NCBI GenBank assembly: GCA_009829735.1
Contig: CM020619.1
Coordinates: 31,021,751-31,085,750 of the forward strand
Direction: 5' to 3'
DNA from: Pyropia yezoensis
Taxonomy: Eukaryota > Rhodophyta > Bangiophyceae > Bangiales > Bangiaceae
Length of the DNA: 64,000 bases
Shown piece by piece: positions 1-8,945 of this stretch. The notes beneath the pieces were generated by a model. It made no database searches. It was not told the DNA's origin and saw only the letters and a list, made by a program, of their open reading frames with translations. Made by a program: the position numbers and the translations under genes. Each line of letters starts with the position of its first letter. Positions within the stretch are counted from its first letter, which is position 1.

Positions 1-1130
1 GAAGACCTTCAGGGGTGGAGTCCCGTCCCATTCTGAACGGACCCCGAAGGATTGCGCAACGTGTTTCTTGCGCCGGCCCAGGGTACGGGCCTGGCTATTT
101 GAGTAGGTCAACGACTTGTTGACCAACCCATATGTCTCACAGTCGAAGACATCCTTGAACAATGGATTATTCACCACGATCTTTCCTGGGACGACTCTAG
201 TCCCAAGACGGTCCGTGTGAGTCACACGACCATGTCGAGTAAGATCTTCTTCACCCGACTTGCCACTTGCAGAGGACTCAGACTCCGAGTCCACCTCACG
301 ACGGAGAGTACGTCGAATCTCCCGTCGCTTCTGACGCCTCGAGGCCTGCTCAGGCGGAGGGGTGCTCCCCTTCAACGCCTTCCCCACCTCCTCTCGCACG
401 ACTTGTGCGATGGCAGTCATCACCGAGTTATCCACGATACCGGATGATCCAGGTGGAGCTTGACTCGAGCTCCCACCCGGTCCTTCCGGCACCAGTCGTG
501 GCGCGGACCCACCAACCCGGGGTACAGAACTCCCTGTCCCGTCACCTCTGCCGGTCGGCGGTCCCATGCCGAAGTGAGTGTCGTCACTCCCCGAAGAGGT
601 TGCCGGAGCCTGACGCTGGCTCGGCGCTCCCACCGGAGAAGGGCGAACTCCGCCCGTCTCTTCCGGTGACGGCCTGGGAAGGAACCTGGCCGATCGCCGT
701 CGGGGCCCAACCTCTGGACCCACCACATCCGCACTGCCCGGCCTGGGTGGTACTCCGCCCGTCGGGGGAGGACTACGCTCCCCCTCCCCAGGTACACTCG
801 GCGCAATGGGGGGGTCTCCCTCACCAGCCATCTCCACAAGAGTCACGTGGAGTCAACCAAAACGACCAAACGGTGTCCAGAGTCGGGGATCGTCAGCTAG
901 GGAGTTCCTAGAGCACGTTCCACCCCTCCACCTACCACAAGGAAGGCGGTGAGGTTTCCCGAAACTCCGGGTCTCCCACCAAGACTCACGGTGGCCAACC
1001 TCGTCGCCCAGCGAACGCTCGGAACGTAGGCGAGTCGATCGTGTCACCGGAAGTCTCGGTGCCGAAGGGGGAGAGGGGCCAACTTGGTCCCGTCTCCGGT
1101 CAAGGGAGGTACCAAAGTCGATATCCTCTC
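1..1130 (-). pseudogene. Gag remnant of a family-C Ty3/gypsy element (copy C2)
   Basis: On the minus strand, the reading at roughly 1-125 gives VNKS followed by a basic stretch and then SFG..SEWDGTPPLKVF. This matches the Gag core of the better copy at 49839-51618 (NNKSVAYGPVQAR, SFGRKAEWDGTPPLHVF). The rest, up to the primer site at 1131, corresponds to the Ser/Pro-rich N-terminal part of Gag and its leader. No continuous frame runs through the region, so it is a decayed gene. The element reads leftward and leaves the window at base 1. Gag of this family would form the particle shell; nothing here looks functional. Family assignment rests on comparison within the window. Confidence 0.55.
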
Positions 1131-1146
1131 CCCCGCTGATCCACCA
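1131..1146 (-). other. Primer-binding site of element C2
   Basis: The plus strand ends in CCACCA here, two bases before the LTR; read on the minus strand this is TGGTGGATCAGCGGGG. It lies in the same place as the near-identical primer sites of A2, B1 and C1 (TGGTGGAGCAGCAGGGG) but differs at two positions, so it may use a different tRNA or be decayed. Confidence 0.5.
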
Positions 1147-1148
1147 AC

Positions 1149-1688
1149 TGTAGCAGTACTCCCAAGCACCAACCCCGAGTCAGGGAAGGAAGAGGAGTAT
1201 TGCCGATATCCCAACTTGGGACACCGGAAGCAAGCACCTCCACACAGCCGAACACGGAACTTGCGTGTGGTGAGCGGGTCCACTCACCAAGGCACGAACA
1301 AGATGTGTCGGAGCCAGACGGTGTTTTCTTGCTTGGCCAGCCAAGGTGGGCCCTCCCCGCCTTGCTGTCCCTCCTTATCAACCCTCCTCACACGCTCACG
1401 CAACCCCTCAAAACACTCAGAAAATGAACCCTCAAACAAACCAATCATATCACTCCACATGCAAAGAACTCAAAGCGTAGAAATCCGTCTGGCTCCCGTG
1501 CAAAAATCCCAAGAAACAAATACCAGCAGCATTACCCTGCTCTAGTATGTCGGAAGTCCTAGTCGAATTTCCGTCCAGAAGTCAGAAGTTTCACCATCGT
1601 GGGTCGGGTGTATTTCGACTTCCGGTCAGGTCCACTTGACCCGAATCTTCAAAGTATTGGTACCGAATTCCGGCCCAATCTCCCACAC
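1149..1688 (-). repeat. 5' LTR of element C2
   Basis: This 540-bp stretch lies between the primer site and the abrupt start of A1 pol sequence at 1689. On the minus strand it begins TGTGGGAGATTGGG and ends in GTACTGCTACA, so it has TGT...ACA ends. Its outer end resembles the LTR at 51638-52106 (TGTGGCAGAACTGG), and a segment around 1350-1385 resembles that LTR around 51830-51855. Since A1 pol starts at once at 1689, C2 was probably inserted into A1; the matching target duplication would lie left of the window and cannot be checked. Confidence 0.5.
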
Positions 1689-4600
1689 TCTTCAAACCGG
1701 TGCTCCTACCTCCTCGCTCGGAGACCAAGGTTCAAGCAACGACCCGGATTGCAGGTCAATGCCTGATCTACGGACGCAAGGAATTTCTGGCGAAACACCG
1801 GTTATACTTGGCCCATGGACATCACAAGAAGGTAGAAAGGCACACCCCGTTCTCGGTGCTGATCGCCAACGTGAGCCGGAAGCCAATAACCCTCGCCAAG
1901 GGCACCCGAGTTGGTACAGCAGAGCCTTACCGGGGGTCCGCCCGTGCTATGAGCAAGGAAGACCTCTTGAACCTGCAACAAGAGCTGGCATCCAACTTGA
2001 CGGCCTTAGACGTACCTCCGAAACAAGAGCAGGCTGGCAGCGCTACTCCGAAGCTCAAACAAGCACCACCCGGGATGCCGAAGGTCAAACAAGAAAATGT
2101 CCCTCCCGACTTGAAGGAGGCACTGGAGAAGCTTCTCCAGGAATATCGGCACCTGTGGTCGGGAGAGCTGGGCAAGATGGACGCCACTCTACACCGGATT
2201 CAACTCAAGCCGGAAGCTAAGCCAGTACACCTGCAACCATATCGGGCTGGACCTCATCGCTGGGATGAGATTGAGAAGCAGGTTAACAAGATGCTCAAGA
2301 TGGATATTATCGAGCCGTCTGATGGCGAGTGGGCTTTCCCGGTGGTAGTCGTCCCGAAACCTGGCGGTCACCTCCGTTTCTGCGTTGACTACAGGCGCCT
2401 GAACGAGATGACCGTCAAGGATGTATACCCGATACCCCGGATGGATGATTGCATCGACCTTCTTGGTGATGCCACCCTCTTCTCGACGCTGGATTGTAAT
2501 GCCGGTTACTGGCAGATCCCTCTGGCTGACGAGGACAAGGACAAGACCACCTTCACGTGCCACCTGGGACTATTCCGGTGCAAGCGTCTTCCTTTTGGTC
2601 TCACCAATGCTCCGGCCACCTTCCAAAGAGCCATCGACATCATCCTGTCGGGGCTAAGGTGGAGAACATGTTTGGTCTACCTGGACGACGTTATCGTTTT
2701 CTCCAAGACCCCAGTGGAACACCTGGAGCACCTTCGAGAGGTCCTGGCCCTCCTGTCCAAGGCTGGAGTTACCCTCAAGGCCGAGAAGTGCCACCTGTTT
2801 GAGACTGAGGTGGAGTACCTGGGGCACGTGCTGAGTCCGGGGGAGCTCCGAGTCAATGAGAAGAACATCAAGGCCCTCCGGCATGCACGGCAGCCTAAAA
2901 CCCAGACGGAACTCAAGAGCTTCCTGGGTATGTGCAACGTCTACCGCCGGTTTGTACGGGACTATGCTCTGATTGCCCGGCCATTGACCAAGCTCACCAG
3001 CAAGAAGCTTCCCGCACAACTCCCGGTGTTCGACGAGAAGCAGACCGCGGCCTTCGAAGAGCTCAAGAAGCGCCTGACCACCACTCCAGTACTGGCGTTA
3101 CCCAAGCAGGAGGGCCAGTTTGTTCTGGAGACTGATGCCTGTGGCGTCCAGGTGGGGTGCTCACTACTCCAGCAGCAACCTGATGGGCACTTCCTCCCGA
3201 TAGGCTACTACAGTCGCGTCCTGACTCCAGCCGAGAAGAATTATTCCACGACGGAGCGCGAGTGCTTGGCGGTCGTGTGGGCTTGCTTCCTGTTACGTCC
3301 ATATCTTGAAGGACAAGAGTTCCTCATCCGGACGGACCACGCCAGCCTAAGGTGGCTGCTATGTATGGACAGCAGCCAAGGAAGGGTCGCCCGGTGGCGC
3401 TTACGCCTTTCGGAGTTCAAGTACAAGGTGTGCACCAGAGCAGGGAGGGAGCACCACTGCGCCGACACCATGTCCCGGCTGGAGACTCCTGCAGCCGACA
3501 CCGGTCCTATTCCGGAGGAAATACCTTGCTTCATCCTCCCGAATGTTGGACGTGGCTGGCATGCTCCCCTGTATGAGACACCTGAAGCTCATCAACCGGT
3601 GACCATTCACCGGATGCTGGAGGCACAACTGACGGATCCTCAATGCTTGGAACTTCGCCACCAAATGGACCTGAACCGGAACAGTCGTTTCTCCGAGTCT
3701 ACAGATGGACTCCTGGTACGGGTGTCACCCTTCGATGGGGCAACTCAAGTCTACGTACCCCGAAGTCTGCGAGCTGACATCCTACGCCTGGAGCACTCGT
3801 CTCCCCAGGCCGGACATCCTGGCATCAATCGGATGTATGCTTCAATGCGACGACATTACTACTGGGAAACCATGGCCAGCGACGTCCATAAGCACCTGGA
3901 GGCTTGTGTTTCTTGTGCAAGGAACCGGTTGTCCCAGAGGAAGAAGACTTCTAAGCTACGCCTATTCCCGGCGGCGGAGCCCTTTGCAAGCTTAAGCATG
4001 GACATCCTGGGGCCCCTACCTGAAACATCCAGCGGCAACATATACCTGCTTATCATTTGTGACCGGTTCTCCAAGTTCACTCGAGCAATCCCGCTGAGGA
4101 CCATTACGGCTCTGGATGTCACGTCAGCCTTCTGCGAGTACTGGATAGCTGCCTACGGCCCTCCAGACTCCGTCTTAACAGACAATGGCCCCCAGTTTGC
4201 ATCCCTGTTCTTCCAAGGAGTCTGTGACCTGATGGGCATCAAGAACTTGTTCACCACGACGTACCACCCGCAAACGAACGGCCAGGTGGAACGATTCAAC
4301 CGGACCCTAGTGGATATGCTACGGCACTACGTGGAGGAGCACCAAGAAGACTGGGATGAGCTCCTGGCTGTCCTCACTCTAGCCTACGACTCCCGAGTTC
4401 ACCGGACAACGGGGGTCGCTCCACTCGACTTTGTCACCCCAAGGCGGCTGACCAACTTCTCCCTGGAAAGAATACCAGACGGTCTCCAGCCTGCATTGAA
4501 GTCAGGTCCCAAGGCCAAGGGTGAGTTCCTGGAACAACTGAAACTCCTGCTCCCCAGAGTCAAGGAGTCAATCTCAAAGACCCAGGAGCGATACAAGCGG

Positions 4601-5170
4601 GACTATGAAAAGGGAGTCCAGGAAAAGAACAAGGAACTGGGTGGTGGCGACTGGGTTTTTGTGGACAACCATAGCAAGACCCGGGGGAAGCTGGACTCTA
4701 AGACGGATGGACCTTATGAGATCCTGAATACGGATGGCTGGACCTTCCTTCTAGACGTGCATGGCTCCCCGTACCGGGTGAGCAGCGACCATGTCACCCG
4801 AGCTCCACCGCGAAGCAAACGGGACTTGACTCGGCGCAAGCGGGCCGCAGTACCCTGGCTATCCCAAGAAGAAGGCCGGGAATATGTCTACGTCAAGTTT
4901 GTCGACCATGCCTGGAGAGACGGGCGCTTGTACCTGTGAGTACGCTGGTTCGGTTTTAACCCGGCAGATGATACCTGGGAACCCTCAAACCGGTTACCCA
5001 TCGCGGACGTCTGCGCCTACACGCGACGGAACGGGATTGAGGGCACTCCGGTGGCCAGAGCCGGCAAGATCCTGGAGTCGGACTCGGAGGAGGACCAGGA
5101 GGACGGGGCCGATCAAGACCCTCAGGACGAGCCGAGCTCACCCGCAACGGATGCGGAACAAGAGGATTGA
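1689..5170 (+). pseudogene. Pol of A1: reverse transcriptase, RNase H, integrase, chromodomain (5' cut, one nonsense codon)
   Basis: An open frame runs from the cut at 1689 to a TGA at 4937-4939 and on in the same frame to TGA 5168-5170. Visible in order: reverse transcriptase with YRRLN and YLDDVIVF (about 2390 and 2674), RNase H with TERECLAVVW (near 3250), an integrase zinc finger HxxxxH..CxxC (about 3800-3930), the integrase acid triad (DILGPL near 3999, TDNGPQF near 4180, VERFNR near 4285) and a C-terminal chromodomain (YL.VRWFGF..ADDTWEP, about 4930-5010). The chromodomain marks it as a chromovirus. Copy A2 has CGA where A1 has the TGA at 4937, so A1 lost its chromodomain by one C-to-T change at a CpG. 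Protease is missing, so this copy is not autonomous. Confidence 0.9.
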
Positions 5171-5315
5171 GAAGAAGGGAACGGGTATATCAAGGAAAAC
5201 ACGCAATGCAAGCATGGAACAATCAAGGAAAACAAGCACCCGCTCGAGCAACCCTTCTCTCCGCCTCTTCCCTCCTCCCTTCTCCCAAGACTCTCACCCT
5301 CCTTGCCTCCAAGTA
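5171..5315. other. Spacer between the convergent A1 genes
   Basis: Pol ends at 5170 (plus) and the antisense gene ends at 5316 (minus), leaving 145 bp. It contains the direct repeat ATCAAGGAAAACA twice (about 5189 and 5222). A2 keeps nearly the same spacing (31702-31846). Both transcripts must end in or cross this interval. Confidence 0.6.
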
Positions 5316-7433
5316 CTACTCCCGGCGCGGACGCTGTGCCGCGGGAGCGTCCTCCAGCGCTGCCTCCGCGGCACGACGGGAACCGGAGGAAGGCGGGATG
5401 ACGTAGTGCGGTGGGCGCGGCGCATCCAGGTATGACGCCATCGGAGTAGTACCGGTAGTTGCCGGGCGCTCCCGCTCATCCAGATATGCCTGTCGGCGCC
5501 CCTGGAAGCCAGTGAAGGTCTCTGACCACTGCTGGGCCAAGCCATGCCGCGTCAAAGTCGCCAGAAGTTCGCCAACCACCGGGCTGTCCGACATCTGGCC
5601 GCTGTCCGCGCAAGCAAACACCCGGTCAACCACGTTGTTCAAGACGCTGGCGTAAGTATCCAGCACCAGGGAAGACCCGAGGCCTTCAACCTGCACCGGA
5701 CGACGACCCAGCTGGTCTTCAATCATACCGACGTCGTACTGGTCGCATGTCGGGCCACCTTGGTTCAGGTACCAGTCAGGCACCCGGAAGCGGGTAAGGC
5801 GCAGAGTCGGCGCCGGGATCTCGAACCGCCCCGAGGATGCCACTACCGGACGGTCCACAACAGCCCCAGAAACCGGAGTCCCCAACTCCAGCGGAGGCAC
5901 AGGGCCGCCGACGTTTGAAGAAGGCGCCCGAGGCAGAACGGCCGAAGTAGTCGGCGACCGCACGGCCACCCCCAGACTCGCTGCAGACAAGCGCGGTGCC
6001 GGAGGAGCTTGAAGCACCGGCACAGACGGAGCGGAATGCAAGCGCGCCGGCGACGGTCCAGGCGAAGCCACCGGGACGACAGGTGCAACAGGAGCAAGCG
6101 GAACCGCCGCAGACGCCCGACCGACCGCCGCGGCCCATCCCGACTCTTTCACCGGCGGCCCAGTTGGCAGAAGATCGAGGGCGACCGGAGCAGGAAAGCT
6201 GCCTAGCTGCGGCCACGCCGGAAGCGGTGTCGCTAGCTGCACCTTGGCCGGAGAAGACTGGTAGACCACCTGCATCCAACCGGAGCCATCCCGACGCGGG
6301 CTGTTCTGGTCGGCGATCGCGTTCAAGAAGCTCCGGTCATGCACCGGCAGCCGACGCCGGAAGTCAATCATCGCCTGGAAGAGCTCCTTGTACTCCTCGT
6401 CCTGGCTGCACAGGAAGTAGACGGTCAACTTGTCGACGATCCAGACCATCAGAAGGTCGGGGAGGAGCCAGAGCCGGTTGGACACCAAGACTTCGTGGAG
6501 CCAGTGGTTGGCCGCCAAGACCGTCATCTCGGAGGTGTACATCATGTACGGGATCGAGTGGAAGAAGCCCTTGATCGACGCCTGGGTCAAGGCGTCCAAG
6601 AAGTACCAGGTGAAGGGGATGCTGGATGGAGCAAACCCGACCGGGATCTCGATTTCGTGCCGCTGCGGGATGACCTTGGGGTAGTACGCCGCCCGGTTAG
6701 CCTTGTCCAGCTTCCAGAACTCCTGATGGTTGCAGCTCACGAGGAAGTCACGCTGACGCCGGCGTCGCTCACCTTGCTCCCGTGCCGGCGACAACTTTGA
6801 GTATTTCCGGGTCAGGAAAGGCGGCTCCAGAGCGACCATGCTCGGACGGGGATCGCAGTTCAGGCTCCCCGACCCCTTGAGCGCCTCGTCCCAGACCTTA
6901 AGCGCCCGGTGGACGTACCCTTCCTCCTCTGGCCACCGGAGAACGGACACGGACACGCGACGCTCGGGCAAGGGTAGATCCAGCACCAGCGCGAAGGGGA
7001 GATCCTCCAGGCGGGCAACCCAAGAGGAACCCGAGAAGCTCTGGGAGCGGTCTTGTGCCAGGCGCATCTGGTCCGCCGTATGAAGACGAGTCTTGTCCAT
7101 CTCGGTCAAGACCCCGCGCTGGAGTTCCTTGCGCCAGATGTCCAAGCAGTCCTGTTGGCACTGGGCCGCGCTGGCGTTGCCGACCACCGTGGAGTAGCGC
7201 CGGCCCGCCAGAGGATCCTGCCCAAGAAGCATCTCCGGGAGACCCACCGGGGGGGTCTCGACCGGGTGCAACGCAGAAGCCGGGGGAACCCGATCCGTCC
7301 CCGCCGTGGCAACCGGCGCCGACACCGACACTCGAGGAACCGGAGGCAGGAGAGGGGCGCGACTACCCGAGTTCTCCTCCGCAACACTCGCCGCCGGAAC
7401 CACGGGCCCAGCTTGGATCTCGGAACTGGACAT
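5316..7433 (-). CDS. Antisense gene of A1, intact 705-codon reading frame, unknown function
   Basis: The frame starts at ATG 7433-7431 (MSSSEIQAG) and is open for 705 codons; an in-frame ATG at 7628, just inside the LTR, would add 65 residues. I recognise no known domain. Visible parts: a Pro/Ala-rich N-terminus (1-80), a conserved block (about 100-370) with aromatic, hydrophobic stretches such as IPFTWYFLDAL and LPDLLMVWIVDKL, a Pro/Ala/Val-rich linker (about 390-560) and a C-terminal block with GGP..DQYD and LAQQWSE. It lies opposite and downstream of pol, about 190 bp inside the 3' LTR. A2 has the same frame with the same length and A3 a shortened one. It could be an accessory particle, regulatory or movement-like protein; none of these is shown by sequence. 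Several hydrophobic stretches could be buried rather than membrane-spanning. Confidence 0.75.
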   Translation of the reverse strand: MSSSEIQAGPVVPAASVAEENSGSRAPLLPPVPRVSVSAPVATAGTDRVPPASALHPVETPPVGLPEMLLGQDPLAGRRYSTVVGNASAAQCQQDCLDIWRKELQRGVLTEMDKTRLHTADQMRLAQDRSQSFSGSSWVARLEDLPFALVLDLPLPERRVSVSVLRWPEEEGYVHRALKVWDEALKGSGSLNCDPRPSMVALEPPFLTRKYSKLSPAREQGERRRRQRDFLVSCNHQEFWKLDKANRAAYYPKVIPQRHEIEIPVGFAPSSIPFTWYFLDALTQASIKGFFHSIPYMMYTSEMTVLAANHWLHEVLVSNRLWLLPDLLMVWIVDKLTVYFLCSQDEEYKELFQAMIDFRRRLPVHDRSFLNAIADQNSPRRDGSGWMQVVYQSSPAKVQLATPLPAWPQLGSFPAPVALDLLPTGPPVKESGWAAAVGRASAAVPLAPVAPVVPVASPGPSPARLHSAPSVPVLQAPPAPRLSAASLGVAVRSPTTSAVLPRAPSSNVGGPVPPLELGTPVSGAVVDRPVVASSGRFEIPAPTLRLTRFRVPDWYLNQGGPTCDQYDVGMIEDQLGRRPVQVEGLGSSLVLDTYASVLNNVVDRVFACADSGQMSDSPVVGELLATLTRHGLAQQWSETFTGFQGRRQAYLDERERPATTGTTPMASYLDAPRPPHYVIPPSSGSRRAAEAALEDAPAAQRPRRE

Positions 7434-7620
7434 GACGTCCAGACTCCGGGGGAACGAGAGGGCCAAGGTGAAGGAGAAAGGGGGGGGGGGACAGAATCGG
7501 AGCAGGTGATCGTGACCGGGGTGAAGACGCTCGACCTCGGCACCGGTGTGGACGTGCTCGAGGCTGTGCACGGTGGCACCTGGTTCGGCCCGAGGACGTG
7601 CCGGACTAGGGAGGGAGCTA

Positions 7621-8191
7621 TGTAGCATCCCTGGCCCCGACTTGGCGCCGACCCGGGACTACAACCAGAGGGCACCAGGTGCCAGAACACGCCCGCCGTG
7701 TGGTGATGGTTGGCGGCCGTGGCCCGTGCCCGGCACTGGGATGCGGTGGACTACGCTATCCACACGTGAGAGAGGGATTTCTGATGGGTTTTTGCATACT
7801 TGTGAGGGACTTGATTTGAGAGGATTTGAGTGTGAGATTAGTGAGTGGGAATAGAATTAGTAGTGATAGTGGCCCCCGACCTGACGAGGTTAGACTCGGG
7901 TCGGGGCCACTCGGGGTTATGGGGGGGCTACCTGGCCAACGTGCCGAGGCTGCCCCAGATGCACGTTAAGAGGGACAGCGAGGCGCCCTTGGCCCGCGCC
8001 CTCAGGAAAAAGACAACTGCGTGTTTGCTTTCCTCTTCCCCGTGTGCACTACCGTACGTATCTGTTTGCTCTGCGAGCAGGCACGTGAGGCAACAGGCAT
8101 ACCATTCTCGTAGTTCCCCTTTCTGTGTTACCTGTCCCTTTCCCCCGAGGGATATTGACACGCGTCTGAGAGGATCGAGTTTTATACCACA
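7621..8191 (+). repeat. 3' LTR of A1
   Basis: 571 bp with TGTAGCATCC at the start and TATACCACA at the end, matching 28826-29396 and 48634-49205 (inverted) and 57716-58287. It is preceded by the purine tract AGGGAGGGAGC, the plus-strand primer. On the minus strand TATAAAA lies at 8187-8181, pointing into the element toward the antisense gene. A near-perfect hairpin (stem GTGGCCCC.GACC) lies at 7868-7911. Confidence 0.9.
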
Positions 8192-8945
8192 GGAACCGCG
8201 GTGCCGTCGACCAGAGGCAGGTTCGGGTCAGTTCGACAAGTGGCGTTGGCACCACGCGGACGTGCCCAGTTGTGCTGCTGAGCGAGGTATTCGACTCGTC
8301 GTGGAACCTGCAGGACGCGATCCGCAAGTATCAAGTGGACTGGGAGATGTGATCCAAAGTGTGATACACTACATTGAAAGTCAATTTCAGGTGGGCTACT
8401 TTGTGCGTGACATGCGCTGAAAAACGCGTGATTACGCCGTGATCGGGCGTGATCGGGCGTGATCTCACGTCACATGCTGTTTTTGGGCACGTGATACCCT
8501 AGCCTATCTCCCCGGGGATTCTCAAACCACCTCAAACGCCCGACCCGACCCTCGTGAATCTCGGCACGGACGGCAGGTGTTGGCATCACGTGGCACTTGT
8601 GGCCCCCCCCTCTTCTTCCCGTCGTGCCACGCCTCGTGCAAACATACCCCCCGCACGAGGCCGTAGGGATGTCTGCGGTGCCGAGCTCTGCGCGGATCCC
8701 GCCGGCGACCCCGCACTCGACTGCGTCGTCGGGGCGGGGGCCGTGCCTCGTCGCCGTCACGCCCCTCCTCGCCCGCCCCTTCCCCAGCCCTACCCCTCCT
8801 GCCACTCCCCCCCCCTCCCCACCCCCCCTCCCCCCCTTCTTCCCCCCGTTGCCCAGCCGTTCCCCCCCACCTTAACTCCGGCACACACACACTCACCGGT
8901 GGGGCTGCCCCCCCAGCCGGCATCCCCCCACCCGCCCCAGCCGCC
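8192..8945. other. Upstream region of the acetyl-CoA carboxylase gene
   Basis: No gene is visible. The stretch starts at the edge of the A1 LTR, has a tandem decamer at 8438-8470, becomes C-rich from about 8760 (runs such as CCCCCCC and CACACACAC) and leads into a strong start context (GCCGCCATGG) at 8946. The transcription start cannot be placed; no clear TATA box was seen close to the gene. Confidence 0.5.
8438..8470 (+). promoter_or_regulatory. Tandem CGTGATCGGG repeat upstream of ACC
   Basis: The decamer CGTGATCGGG occurs twice in a row and is followed by CGTGATCTCACGTCA; a looser unit (GTGATTACGC) precedes it. It lies about 480 bp upstream of the ACC start codon and contains ACGTCA, a bZIP-type core. 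A regulatory role is inferred only from place and repetition. Confidence 0.35.

Larger units (their letters stand above)
1689..8191 (+). mobile_element. Family-A Ty3/gypsy retrotransposon A1, 3' part
   Basis: From left to right: the pol gene from just after the protease (1689-5170, plus), a 145-bp spacer, a long gene on the minus strand (7433-5316), a purine-rich stretch (about 7608-7620) and the 3' LTR (7621-8191). The same order is seen, inverted, in A2 at 28826-49205. The 5' LTR, gag and protease are not in the window; the cut at 1689 coincides with the outer end of the C2 LTR, so they may lie left of C2. The element ends 754 bp before the acetyl-CoA carboxylase start codon. Confidence 0.85.

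Noticed and set aside
1689..1700. A1 as a simple 5' truncation
   Set aside because: The cut coincides with the TGT...ACA outer end of the C2 LTR, so nesting is the better reading, although the left target copy is outside the window.
8250..8345. Short coding-like stretch (LLSEVFDSSWNLQDAIRKYQVDWEM) after the A1 LTR
   Set aside because: Only about 30 codons followed by stops, no recognisable family, and no continuation on either side.
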